16,619 nucleotides of DNA from a candidate division CSSED10-310 bacterium (GTDB lineage Bacteria > CSSED10-310 > JAFGDC01), in assembly GCA_016932295.1 (NCBI GenBank), contig JAFGDC010000015.1:1-16619 (forward strand). The letters are read 5' to 3'. Shown one piece after another: positions 9,569 to 16,614 of this stretch; position 1 is the first letter of the stretch; each line of letters starts with the position of its first letter. Below the pieces are notes generated by a model, which ran no database searches, was not told where the DNA came from, and saw only the letters and a program-made list of their open reading frames with translations. The position numbers were made by a program, and so were the translations under genes.

Positions 9569-9986
9569 TCCCTACGAAGTCCTGGCGCTGGGTCGCAACT
9601 GCGATGAGCAGGAGATCCGCCACCGTCTGGAAGAACTCCTCTCTCATGCCGATCAGGAGCAGGCCGAACTGTACAGAACCGCGGCGGAAGCCCTGCTCGA
9701 TTCCGATCGGCGCCGCCTTTTCGACTATCTCCTGGGTGAACCCTCCATGGAAAGCCGCGACCTGGAGGAATTCCGCGCCCACTGGCTGGAAAATCCCCTG
9801 GCCGGTGAAGAATCACGCAAGTCGATCCAGCCTCCTGCCCTGCATCTCGATGATATCAATCTGGCGGAATTGCTTTCCCTGGATCACGAACCGGTGATCG
9901 ACAGCCATGAAGTGCTGCGGGAAGCGCTGAATCTCCTCGAGGAGCCGGGCAAACTGCCGGCTCCGTCGTGGGAAGAGATTTTCTGA
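9558..9986 (+). CDS. J-domain-like small protein
   Basis: 142 residues. ATG 9558 has AGGAAG (9545-9550) at good spacing and lies inside the last 11 bases of the Hsp70-like gene. Residues 4-60 follow the J-domain pattern: NPYEVLALGRNCDEQEIRHRL matches YEVLGV...EEIKKAY, and AEALLDSDRRRLFDYLL matches AYEVLSDPEKRRLYD. The HPD tripeptide needed to stimulate Hsp70 ATPase is replaced by HAD at about residues 30-32, two residues earlier than in DnaJ because helix II is shorter. The rest (61-142) is acidic, Leu-rich and unassigned, and the protein ends in EEIF. As the last gene of the operon, it probably pairs with the upstream Hsp70-like protein as a docking or adaptor partner rather than a classical co-chaperone. 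That role is inferred. Confidence 0.8.
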   Translation: MATNPYEVLALGRNCDEQEIRHRLEELLSHADQEQAELYRTAAEALLDSDRRRLFDYLLGEPSMESRDLEEFRAHWLENPLAGEESRKSIQPPALHLDDINLAELLSLDHEPVIDSHEVLREALNLLEEPGKLPAPSWEEIF

Positions 9987-10083
9987 GCGGGGACCATCGG
10001 GTTCCGCCGCGCCCCGACTCCATGACCGTTTACGCAGCCCAGATTGCATGCCGACCCACTGCCGGATCTCGCCGCAGGCATCG

Positions 10084-10794
10084 TCATGAAGATGTGGAAT
10101 GGTCCTTCTTCAGTTTCCGCGGAGAGATCCCGAAATATGCCGCCGCCTGGCGCAGGGATTCGACATCGGCCGCAACGAAAAGCTGATCTCCCGACTGAAT
10201 GCGCTGATCACCGCGCGGAATGATGAAAGAATCCGCCGCCTCCCGGTAAATCCCACTGAGGATGCACTGCCTGGGGAAGTCGCTGGAGCCGGCGATCTCT
10301 GCCACGCTCATGCCGTCCCGCCGGCAATCGGCGGGAACCCGAAGGATGGCGATCAGCGCCTTTCCAGCGCCGAAGCTGGCGATCCGCTTGATATCGGGTT
10401 GTTCCACCTCGAGGATCAACTGGTCGAGGTACAGTCCCACGATATTGAGGATTTTCTCCACACCAGCCAAGCGGTACGCGGCTTCATACTTGGGATTCCG
10501 CATCCTGACAAAGATCCTGGGCACTTTGAAGTGTCTGGCGAGAATGGCGAACGCCAGGTTGTCTGCATCGTTTCGCATGAGCCCCACGGCCACATCCGCC
10601 CGATGCAGACCTGCTTCCTCCAGCAGATCGATATCGGTGGCGTTGCCGTTGATGGTCATTATTCCGAGCCTGGCATAGATGGATTCGCATACATCTTTCT
10701 CGATATCCACCACCAACACTTCATGACGGCGCGCCATCAGATCCCTGGCGAAAGCCCTGCCCAGGACACCGCCGCCTGCAATAAACATGAACAT
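10084..10794 (-). CDS. trkA: Trk potassium uptake regulator TrkA (single RCK unit)
   Basis: 236 residues, cytoplasmic, binds nucleotide and gates the TrkH channel encoded just upstream on the same strand. The N-terminal RCK_N Rossmann fold has GGGVLGR (about 7-13) and an acidic residue ending strand 2 (VVD, D30), typical of NAD(H)/ATP-binding TrkA/KtrA proteins. The second half (about 135-220) is RCK_C-like, with PRGDQRIQSGDQLFV. Enteric TrkA has two such units in tandem; this one has a single unit, as in many non-enteric bacteria. ATG 10794 is chosen over a TTG at 10800 because TAGGAGG ends six bases before it. That ribosome binding site overlaps the trkH stop codon, and the gap to trkH is 10 bp. 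The stop codon faces the J-like gene across a 97-bp convergent gap with no clear terminator. Confidence 0.93.
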   Translation of the reverse strand: MFMFIAGGGVLGRAFARDLMARRHEVLVVDIEKDVCESIYARLGIMTINGNATDIDLLEEAGLHRADVAVGLMRNDADNLAFAILARHFKVPRIFVRMRNPKYEAAYRLAGVEKILNIVGLYLDQLILEVEQPDIKRIASFGAGKALIAILRVPADCRRDGMSVAEIAGSSDFPRQCILSGIYREAADSFIIPRGDQRIQSGDQLFVAADVESLRQAAAYFGISPRKLKKDHSTSS

Positions 10795-10804
10795 GCGCAA
10801 CCTC

Positions 10805-12298
10805 CTAACGCCAGGCGCGTTTAGTGAACACGATCAGCAACGGCAGAATTTCCAGTCTGCCGGCAAGCATGTTGACAATGAACACCAGTTTCACCACGGG
10901 GTGCAGGTGCACCACCTGGTCCACCGGGATGAAGCTGGGACCCATATTACCCAGGGCTGAAAAAACGCCGGAAAATGCCTGCCATGCGTCTAATTGCGAG
11001 AACATGGCGGTGATCACGCCACCGCCGGCAATCAGTAAAATCCAGGCGAAAAACATCGCGGACACCCGCTGCAATTCCTCCGATTCCAGCCGGTCTCCAT
11101 CGATGAGCAGGGGATGCACGGCCTGGCGGGGAAAAATGAGGTTCTCGAGTTGCCGCCGCAGGAGTTTTGCCAGGATGACCAGGCGGTACACCTTCAATCC
11201 GCCGCCCGTGGAGCCCACGCAACCGCCCACCAGCATAATCATGATAAACACCTGTCTGCTCACGGCCAGGAAATACCCGCTGTTGAAATCCACCGTGGTA
11301 TAACCGGTGCTGGAGAACAGGGAGGCAGTGACGAACAGGGCGTTACGCACTGCCTCGGCCGGCCCGATGCCGCTGCCTTTCAGCATCGTTTCCAGGGTTA
11401 CTGCGGCAGTGGCTGCGGCGATCAGTCCCCACCATGTCCGCACTTCACTGGTGTCCCACAACGCCCGCCATTCACCCCGCAGCACCCGAAAATGAATCAG
11501 GAAATTTGTTCCACCCAGGATCATGAACAATGCCGCTGTGATTTCGATCAGTTTGAAGTTGGGGTGGTGCTCCTGCCGCAGGTAGTCGAGACTGGCGTCG
11601 TATGGTGAAAACCCGCCGGTGGAGATGGTGGTCAGGGCATGGTTGACGGCATCGTACATCAGCATGCCTTCCAGGTAAAAAACGATGATGAACAGAAGAG
11701 TGAAAGCCAGGTATATGCCCCAGAGAATGACCAGGGTCTTGAACAGGCCGGGGGTGACTCGCTTGGCAGCCGCCTTGTGGCTTTCCGCCCCGATCAGGAA
11801 GTGACCTGCACCGCTCTGATACAGCAGTGCCATGAAGAACGCCAGGATGCCCAGGCCCCCCAGCCACTGGGTGAGACTGCGCCAGAACAAGAGAGAGGGC
11901 GGCAGGTGTTCGAGCCGGGCGAGCACTGTGGTGCCGGTGGTGGTGAGTCCGCTGACGGCCTCGAACAGGGCATCCAGAAACGAGATATGAAGGTGATGAT
12001 AAAACGGGATAGCCGCCAGGAAGGAGATGGCGATCCAGGAAAACACGCAGATGAGCATGGCCTGGCGCTGGTTGACCGCGGGAAAGCACGGCTTCCTGAT
12101 GAGGATCGCGCCCAGGCTGAAGGATGCCAGAGAAGAAAGAGCGAAGGGTAGCAGATCGATGCCCGGTACAAAAGGGAGATCGAACAAGAAAGGCACCATG
12201 ATAGGGCAAAGTACCACAAAGGCGAAAATCAGGCACATGCCTCCCACGTATTTGGCGACGGGATCGATGTGGGCAAAAAACCGTTTTCTCTTCATCAT
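10805..12298 (-). CDS. trkH: Trk potassium uptake channel TrkH
   Basis: About 497 residues, an integral inner-membrane K+ uptake subunit with many hydrophobic helices. The four pore-loop selectivity motifs appear in order: TTTGTTV, TISTGGFSP, FSSTGYTTVDF and SALGNMGPSF. GGCVGSTGGGLKVYR and the C-terminal MLAGRLEILPLLIVF are also typical of TrkH. The frame stays open to 12445, but the extra N-terminus is Arg-rich and unlike the family, so MMKRKRFF at 12298 is chosen (ATG 12295 is equally possible). No Shine-Dalgarno precedes it; a candidate -10 lies only a few bases away, so the mRNA may be leaderless. The gene forms an operon with trkA and is divergent from the GlnD-like gene. Confidence 0.95.
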   Translation of the reverse strand: MMKRKRFFAHIDPVAKYVGGMCLIFAFVVLCPIMVPFLFDLPFVPGIDLLPFALSSLASFSLGAILIRKPCFPAVNQRQAMLICVFSWIAISFLAAIPFYHHLHISFLDALFEAVSGLTTTGTTVLARLEHLPPSLLFWRSLTQWLGGLGILAFFMALLYQSGAGHFLIGAESHKAAAKRVTPGLFKTLVILWGIYLAFTLLFIIVFYLEGMLMYDAVNHALTTISTGGFSPYDASLDYLRQEHHPNFKLIEITAALFMILGGTNFLIHFRVLRGEWRALWDTSEVRTWWGLIAAATAAVTLETMLKGSGIGPAEAVRNALFVTASLFSSTGYTTVDFNSGYFLAVSRQVFIMIMLVGGCVGSTGGGLKVYRLVILAKLLRRQLENLIFPRQAVHPLLIDGDRLESEELQRVSAMFFAWILLIAGGGVITAMFSQLDAWQAFSGVFSALGNMGPSFIPVDQVVHLHPVVKLVFIVNMLAGRLEILPLLIVFTKRAWR

Positions 12299-12316
12299 AC
12301 AATAGCGGTATTGTAT
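12297..12316. promoter_or_regulatory. Perfect palindrome overlapping trkH start, candidate operator
   Basis: ATACAATA, a 4-base GCGG centre, then TATTGTAT: two perfect 8-base arms. The left arm includes two bases of the trkH ATG at 12298, and the right arm contains the candidate -10 of trkH. This fits a repressor site, although an RNA hairpin hiding the start codon is another reading. Related ATTG.A.. elements recur nearby at 12449-12456 and 12466-12473. Confidence 0.55.
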
Positions 12317-12339
12317 TACAGGAACGGCACGCAAGACAA
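12310..12339 (-). promoter_or_regulatory. Candidate promoter of trkH-trkA
   Basis: Read on the minus strand: TTGTCT (12339-12334, 4 of 6), an 18-bp spacer, TACAAT (12315-12310, 5 of 6). Transcription would begin near 12303-12302, leaving about five bases before the trkH ATG at 12298. That would explain why no ribosome binding site is seen. Confidence 0.45.
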
Positions 12340-12449
12340 GGCGCGCGGCAGAAACGGCACTCCGATGGCGGCCCCGTTGTGCTGCCTGGGATTGCCGGAG
12401 GATGAGGCCACGGCGGAGGACTGTTCTCGCTGTGCCCATCCGCAAACCA

Positions 12450-12479
12450 TTGCAATACGAAGCACATTGTACGTATACT
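12450..12479 (+). promoter_or_regulatory. Candidate promoter of the GlnD-like gene
   Basis: TTGCAA at 12450-12455 (4 of 6), an 18-bp spacer, and TATACT at 12474-12479 (5 of 6). Predicted start near 12486, about 45 bases before the ATG at 12531. Confidence 0.5.
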
Positions 12480-12517
12480 GTCTGGTGTTCTCACTCACCG
12501 GGGTGAAGCCGACGATT

Positions 12518-12553
12518 GGTGGATTGTGTGATGGATTGTTCGATGGATTGTGG
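12518..12553 (+). repeat. Three tandem 12-bp repeats at the start of the GlnD-like gene
   Basis: Three copies of a 12-mer with core G(G/A)TGGATTGT at 12518, 12530 and 12542. In the gene's frame they encode VDC-V-MDC-S-MDC-G. Each of copies 2 and 3 carries its own ATG (12531, 12543), and copy 1 carries a GTG (12519). Copy-number change would therefore multiply or remove start codons without shifting the frame. Confidence 0.75.
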
Positions 12554-15161
12554 AGAGCGCGCAGACAAAATCATACGGCGCTTCAAAAAGACTTTCTTCA
12601 CGTACGCCCGTCATTTCGATATCAAGATCTCCATCCTGGAACACCACCTGCCTCAGTTCATGGCTGACTTCCCGGACCTCGGTTTCGATCACTACAGCAG
12701 CAAGCACACCACGAGCCCTGAATATGCCAGGGATATGCACAGGATTATCCTGGCAGCGGAAAAATCCCGCCGGTTGCACTTCCTGAATTGTTATTATGCG
12801 CTCAATTTCCTGAAAATCTTCGAAGACTGGGTGGAGGATTTCAGTTTCATCACCAGGTCGGATGTCGAACATGCCGCCACCTACTCCAATCACATGAAAC
12901 TGCTCCGGCAGAGATATCCCAAGCTGATCACCAGTTATTTCGAGGCGTTGGTTTCGGCGCTGGCCGAGGGCGAATACATCCGGTTTGCGCTCACCAATGT
13001 AGGCGCGCTCATCGATCAGGATGACATCGACATCGGAGTGATCTGCCTGCGGGATGATGACCGAGCCTTCACCGACAAGGTGGTGGGACGCCTGCAGACC
13101 CAGATGATCCGCAGCGGCCTGCCGATCCACAACTACCTGAGTGAAACCATCGGAACGCAAGGATTTGCGGTGACCATCGAGGAATACCAGAATTTCCTCA
13201 ACGAACGTCATTCCGATATCATCGTCATCTCCCAGTTGCTGGGCGCCGTATACCTGACGGGTGATTATCGGCTCTACTGCAAATTCGAAAACGAGGTATT
13301 GGAACGGTATCACTTCGGTGATCCCAGCACCAACTATTTCCATGAACGCTACCTGTTCGGCGCTGTGGAGGAAATTTCCCGCCTGATCGGGCAGGAGTAC
13401 GACGAGTGCAGTTTCAATCCCAAGGATGATGCCTATCGCCTGGTCAAACTGCTGCTTTCCAGCCTCAAGACCATTTACCGGATTCGAAACAAGAACCTGT
13501 GGGAGATCATCCACGAGTTGAAACTGTTGGATCACCAGCACCGAGCCTTGTACGAGGAGCTGGAGGAGGCGCTGGGCTTTTTCGAGGCATGCCGCGTCGT
13601 GTACCAGATCACCATCGCCCAGGATGACATGATGCTGTGTGCGCAGATGCGCCGCAACATCGCCAAGCTTGCCAGGGTAATGGGCTACACGGGGCAGGAC
13701 CGCGCCGATGTGTTCCTCGGTGATTACGCCACCGCCATAAGGGACCTCAAGAATACCGCCAGGAAGATCCGGGACGAGGTGGTGCAGACTCATCTCCGCG
13801 GCAGTGAGGCGGGGTATGACGACCACTTCCATGAAGCCATCGATTTCGACAGCAGGTCCAGGATGCTGCTGATCCAGACCAAGGATGACCGCGCCATCAG
13901 TCGTATCCTCAACGATTCCGCCGAACTCAAGGATCAGCATCTCGTGACCAACATCGAGAATATCAAGGTGCTCCAGCAGATCTCGTCCCGCTATTTCAAG
14001 TTCTACCTGCAAAAGATGTATCTTCGCTTTCCGACCCATATCGAGCACCTGACAGACGGCGACTGGTTCCAGTCCCTGCACCGCCGGTTATCGGATGCCG
14101 TCGAGGGCGCGGAAAACTATCACGAGAAGCGCGAGGCGCTGATTAACCTGGCCGTGGCCGGTTTTGTCCGCCTTGGCCTGGGCAGATTGGGATTGATCAA
14201 TATCCCCGATGTGTACGAGCAGTTTTTCACATTGCTGGACTTCCTCCTCATCTCCTTTGTCAAGACATGCGACCACCACATCCACGCCCAGTTGAGCAAG
14301 CCGGAAGATGACGGTAATCGCCCGCTGGAACGGCTCGTCGCCATATACATTACCGGCGGCTATGGCAGAGGAGAGATTTACAACGACGACATCGACCTGA
14401 TCATCATCTGCCACCCGCGACTCGACCGCAAGGCGCGCGGCTTGATCAACGCGTTCATCAACCAGTTGAACGGCTTCGCGGAACAGATCGGCGCCACCGT
14501 AGACCAGGTTTTCGGCGAACTCGGACCCTCGCCATTCCTGAGCATTAGAAACATCATGGAAATCGTCGAGCGAAACGGCAAGTCCCGGCGCCATGTGAGT
14601 TACCTCTTACAGGCCAGGCATCTGCTGGGTGACAGTGAATTGGATGACCAGTTCCAGGAACGCCTGGTGAGAGAGCTGTATCATCACCCGGAACGGCACA
14701 TTCTGGCGGTGGTGGAGGCGCACCGGGAACGCCTCCATGAGTTCGGGGAGGGCGCGCTGAATATCAAGGAGGAGCCGGGTGCCCTGCTGGATATCGCCGG
14801 TACCGCGAGCGCCCTTCGGATTCTCCTGAAAATCGACCAGACCAATACCGCCGCGATCCTGGAAAGCGCCAGGATGCTCATGCCGGAATCGGCAGCCCTG
14901 CTGAACGATCTCCGGTCAGTGCTTCTGAAACTGCGCCGCCTGCGGGAACTTTACCGGCTTACCATCGCTCCTGACGAGCGCCTGCATTTCAACCTGATTC
15001 AGGAGTTGGTGACCGAATCGGAGTTCAATCCATTTCGGGACATGGCGGACCATGCGGGTGCCCTGGAGACGATGTATCACGCACTGGTGCAACGATCGAA
15101 TTACTGCATCGAACAAATCCATGCAGCGATTCTCAAAAGACTACAGATCAACACCAGGTGA
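12531..15161 (+). CDS. Tandem GlnD-like nucleotidyltransferase protein without HD or ACT domains
   Basis: About 876 residues, cytoplasmic. The second half has a textbook GlnD-type active site, GGYGRGEIYNDDIDL (about 609-623, metal ligands D620 and D622). It is followed by the GlnD_UR_UTase helical domain: LLQARHLLGD, NIKEEPGALLDI (from about 744), then RLRELYRL...DERLHFNLIQEL. The first half repeats the layout: VGALIDQDDIDIGVI (D165, D167), LLGAVYLTGD, and NPKDDAYRLVKLL (from about 296). Spacing from DxD to NxK is similar (131 and 124 residues), so this looks like an internal duplication whose first copy lost the GGxGRGE loop. GlnD's HD hydrolase and ACT sensor domains are missing, so it is probably not the normal PII uridylyltransferase. 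It may nucleotidylate another protein; the target is unknown. ATG 12531 has GGTGG eight bases upstream; TTG 12516, GTG 12519 and ATG 12543 are alternatives. A CACCAGG/CCTGGTG hairpin at 15152-15182 spans the stop but lacks a T-tract. Confidence 0.85.
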   Translation: MDCSMDCGERADKIIRRFKKTFFTYARHFDIKISILEHHLPQFMADFPDLGFDHYSSKHTTSPEYARDMHRIILAAEKSRRLHFLNCYYALNFLKIFEDWVEDFSFITRSDVEHAATYSNHMKLLRQRYPKLITSYFEALVSALAEGEYIRFALTNVGALIDQDDIDIGVICLRDDDRAFTDKVVGRLQTQMIRSGLPIHNYLSETIGTQGFAVTIEEYQNFLNERHSDIIVISQLLGAVYLTGDYRLYCKFENEVLERYHFGDPSTNYFHERYLFGAVEEISRLIGQEYDECSFNPKDDAYRLVKLLLSSLKTIYRIRNKNLWEIIHELKLLDHQHRALYEELEEALGFFEACRVVYQITIAQDDMMLCAQMRRNIAKLARVMGYTGQDRADVFLGDYATAIRDLKNTARKIRDEVVQTHLRGSEAGYDDHFHEAIDFDSRSRMLLIQTKDDRAISRILNDSAELKDQHLVTNIENIKVLQQISSRYFKFYLQKMYLRFPTHIEHLTDGDWFQSLHRRLSDAVEGAENYHEKREALINLAVAGFVRLGLGRLGLINIPDVYEQFFTLLDFLLISFVKTCDHHIHAQLSKPEDDGNRPLERLVAIYITGGYGRGEIYNDDIDLIIICHPRLDRKARGLINAFINQLNGFAEQIGATVDQVFGELGPSPFLSIRNIMEIVERNGKSRRHVSYLLQARHLLGDSELDDQFQERLVRELYHHPERHILAVVEAHRERLHEFGEGALNIKEEPGALLDIAGTASALRILLKIDQTNTAAILESARMLMPESAALLNDLRSVLLKLRRLRELYRLTIAPDERLHFNLIQELVTESEFNPFRDMADHAGALETMYHALVQRSNYCIEQIHAAILKRLQINTR

Positions 15162-15269
15162 GGCGGTGGAAACAGCCTGGTGGAAGAACGGGGAACACAC
15201 CGGGGAACAGAGGCACCGCGGCAGCGCATCCGACACCCGTCCCGGAGAGATCTTCCGGAAAAGCCGATA

Positions 15270-15298
15270 TTGACAAACCATGACTTTCCTGTTAGGTA
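15270..15298 (+). promoter_or_regulatory. Candidate tRNA-Ala promoter
   Basis: A perfect TTGACA at 15270-15275, a 17-bp spacer, then TAGGTA at 15293-15298, a poor -10; the overlapping GGTAAT is an alternative. The predicted start lies about 20-25 bases before the tRNA. The box position and the short leader fit a stable-RNA promoter, but the -10 is weak. Confidence 0.4.
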
Positions 15299-15327
15299 AT
15301 GCATGTCCTGTGGGAAACAGGCGCGAC

Positions 15328-15400
15328 GGGGCTGTAGCTCAGCTGGGAGAGCATTTGACTGGCAGTCAAAAGGCCGTGGGTTCGAACCCCATCAGCTCCA
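15328..15400 (+). tRNA. tRNA-Ala (anticodon GGC)
   Basis: 73 nt, folds fully by eye. The acceptor GGGGCTG pairs with CAGCTCC and includes the G3-U70 wobble that identifies alanine tRNAs, with discriminator A. The anticodon stem TTTGA/TCAAA encloses loop CTGGCAG with anticodon GGC, reading GCC codons. The T arm is GTGGG-TTCGAAC-CCCAT. The genomic 3' end is followed by TGG, so CCA is not encoded and must be added after transcription. The 3' half is a common integration target, and an integrase remnant begins 143 bp downstream. Confidence 0.97.
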
Positions 15401-15408
15401 TGGAATGA

Positions 15409-15450
15409 ACGTCCGGTGGCGTCTGGAGATGTCCACCGGATGTTTGTTTT
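15409..15450 (+). terminator. Rho-independent terminator after tRNA-Ala
   Basis: ACGTCCGGTGG (15409-15419) pairs with CCACCGGATGT (15433-15443), 11 pairs with one G-U, around a 13-base loop. A T-rich run, TTTGTTTT, follows directly. Its position just behind the tRNA makes its role clear. Confidence 0.85.
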
Positions 15451-15543
15451 ACAAGGCTTTGCGCCGACTCTGTCCGCCGCTGACAGCCGGGGATAACGGG
15501 TAAAATCGGGGGTAACATGGATACTCCGAAAGGAGCTACCCCC

Positions 15544-16077
15544 ATGGCACTGACCGATACCCGGATTCGCAATGCCAGACCAGGAGAGAAGACCCGGTAA
15601 CCGTTCGATGGCGGCGGCATGTACCTGGAGATCACGCCCTCCGACAGTCGGCGGTGGCGTCTGAAATACCGCTTCAACGGGAAGGAAAAGCTCATCTCCC
15701 TGGGCGTGTATCCGATCGTGAGCCTGCGGGAGGCCCGCACGCAACAGGATGAGGCAAGGAAGTTGTTGGCGCAGGGGATCGATCCATCGGCGCAGCGTCA
15801 GGAAGAGCAGCGCCAGCGGCAGATCGCCGAAGTGAATACCTTCGAGGCGGTGGCGCGGGAGTGGTTCGGCAAGCAGCGTCCCCGATGGAAGGAGAGTCAC
15901 CCCGTGACCATCATCCGAAGGTTGGAGCATGATGTCTTCCCGACGCTCGGGAGTAGGCCGATAGCGGGTGTAACCCTTCCCGAATTGCCGTGGGTATTGC
16001 GACAGGTTGAATCTCGAGAGGCGGTCGGAACAGCGCACCCCGGCAGGCTGTGGATTTTGGACTCGTCGTGCCGTTGA
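15544..16077 (+). pseudogene. P4-type (DUF4102) integrase, broken and truncated
   Basis: ATG 15544 follows an AGGAG ribosome binding site and opens MALTDTRIRNARPGEKTR, the normal start of tRNA-associated integrases. A TAA at 15598-15600 interrupts it. The same frame then continues FDGGGMYLEITPSDSRRW, LKYRFNGKEKLISLGVYP and FEAVAREWFGKQRPRW, covering the DUF4102 arm-binding domain and the core-binding domain. Homology stops near 16040, around EAVGTAHP. The remaining frame to 16077 is unrelated, and the whole catalytic domain (RHRHY) is gone. Intact relatives are about 400 residues, so more than half is lost. Its place behind tRNA-Ala fits an island integrase that used the tRNA 3' end as attB. 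It cannot be active, unless the N-terminal remnant is restarted at ATG 15619 and kept for DNA binding. Confidence 0.85.
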
Positions 16078-16103
16078 CAGGATTCCCCCCGCCTTTCTAT
16101 GAT
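16074..16103 (+). promoter_or_regulatory. Strong sigma70-like promoter at the recombinase junction
   Basis: TTGACA at 16074-16079 (6 of 6), an 18-bp spacer, and TATGAT at 16098-16103 (5 of 6). It overlaps the end of the first integrase remnant and reads into the second, with a predicted start near 16110. A small TCCCA/TGGGA hairpin (16106-16126) lies in the leader. Confidence 0.5.
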
Positions 16104-16120
16104 CATCCCATACTTTCTTC

Positions 16121-16614
16121 GTGGGAGTAGTCAACGATGGCGATTCAGAGAACGCTTCGTCCCCCGAATCGCTCCAGGTGCTGTTTCGGGATCACCGTTC
16201 GCACGTTAATGCGCTCCAGGAGAAGGATCGTGACAAAGGCTGGGGTTTTGGCGTCCTGACATGGGCACTGGATCGGAAGTACCCCGATGCACCGGGAGAA
16301 TTGCGGTGGCAATGGGTTTTCTTCAGGCAGAACGAATGAGGAACACGAAAACAGGAAAGGATGGAAGGCTCCACGTTCATGGGACGATCATTCAGAGAGC
16401 GGTCAGGGAAGCGGTCCGCACGTCGGGAATCGTGATGCGCGTCTCCTGTCACGCATTTCGTCACAGCTTTGCCACGCAGTTGCTGGCCGCCGGCTGCGAC
16501 ATTCGTACGATTCAGGAGTTTCTCGGTCACAGGGACGTGAAAACCACCATGAGTTACACCCATGTCCTCAATCGGGGCGGCAAGGGCGTCAAGAGCCCCG
16601 CGGACGATTTGTAG
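16121..16614 (+). pseudogene. Integron-type tyrosine recombinase (IntI-like), 5'-truncated and frameshifted
   Basis: Two frames together give the C-terminal half of an integron integrase. The first (16121-16339) has LPES-like SSPESL, then [18 protein letters not shown] and [18 protein letters not shown], the insert typical of IntI proteins. Near 16320-16340 the frame must shift. The second frame (to 16614) has [55 protein letters not shown]. The H-x-x-R, H and Tyr catalytic residues are present, but the first catalytic Arg and the whole N-terminal half are missing. Intact IntI proteins are about 320-340 residues; roughly 160 are represented here. No attI site or cassette array can be seen, since the window ends five bases after the stop. 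Confidence 0.85.

Noticed and set aside
9987..10083. Bidirectional terminator between the J-like gene and trkA
   Set aside because: Only a CGGGG/CCCCG pair with a 19-base loop and no T-tract on either strand.
11472..12494. 340-codon minus-strand frame overlapping trkH
   Set aside because: Rich in Pro, His, Arg and Ser, typical of an out-of-frame reading of a GC-rich gene; trkH in the other frame has all four pore motifs.
12495..14081. 528-codon minus-strand frame opposite the GlnD-like gene
   Set aside because: It is the mirror frame of a strongly supported gene with clear GlnD motifs and shows no domain of its own.
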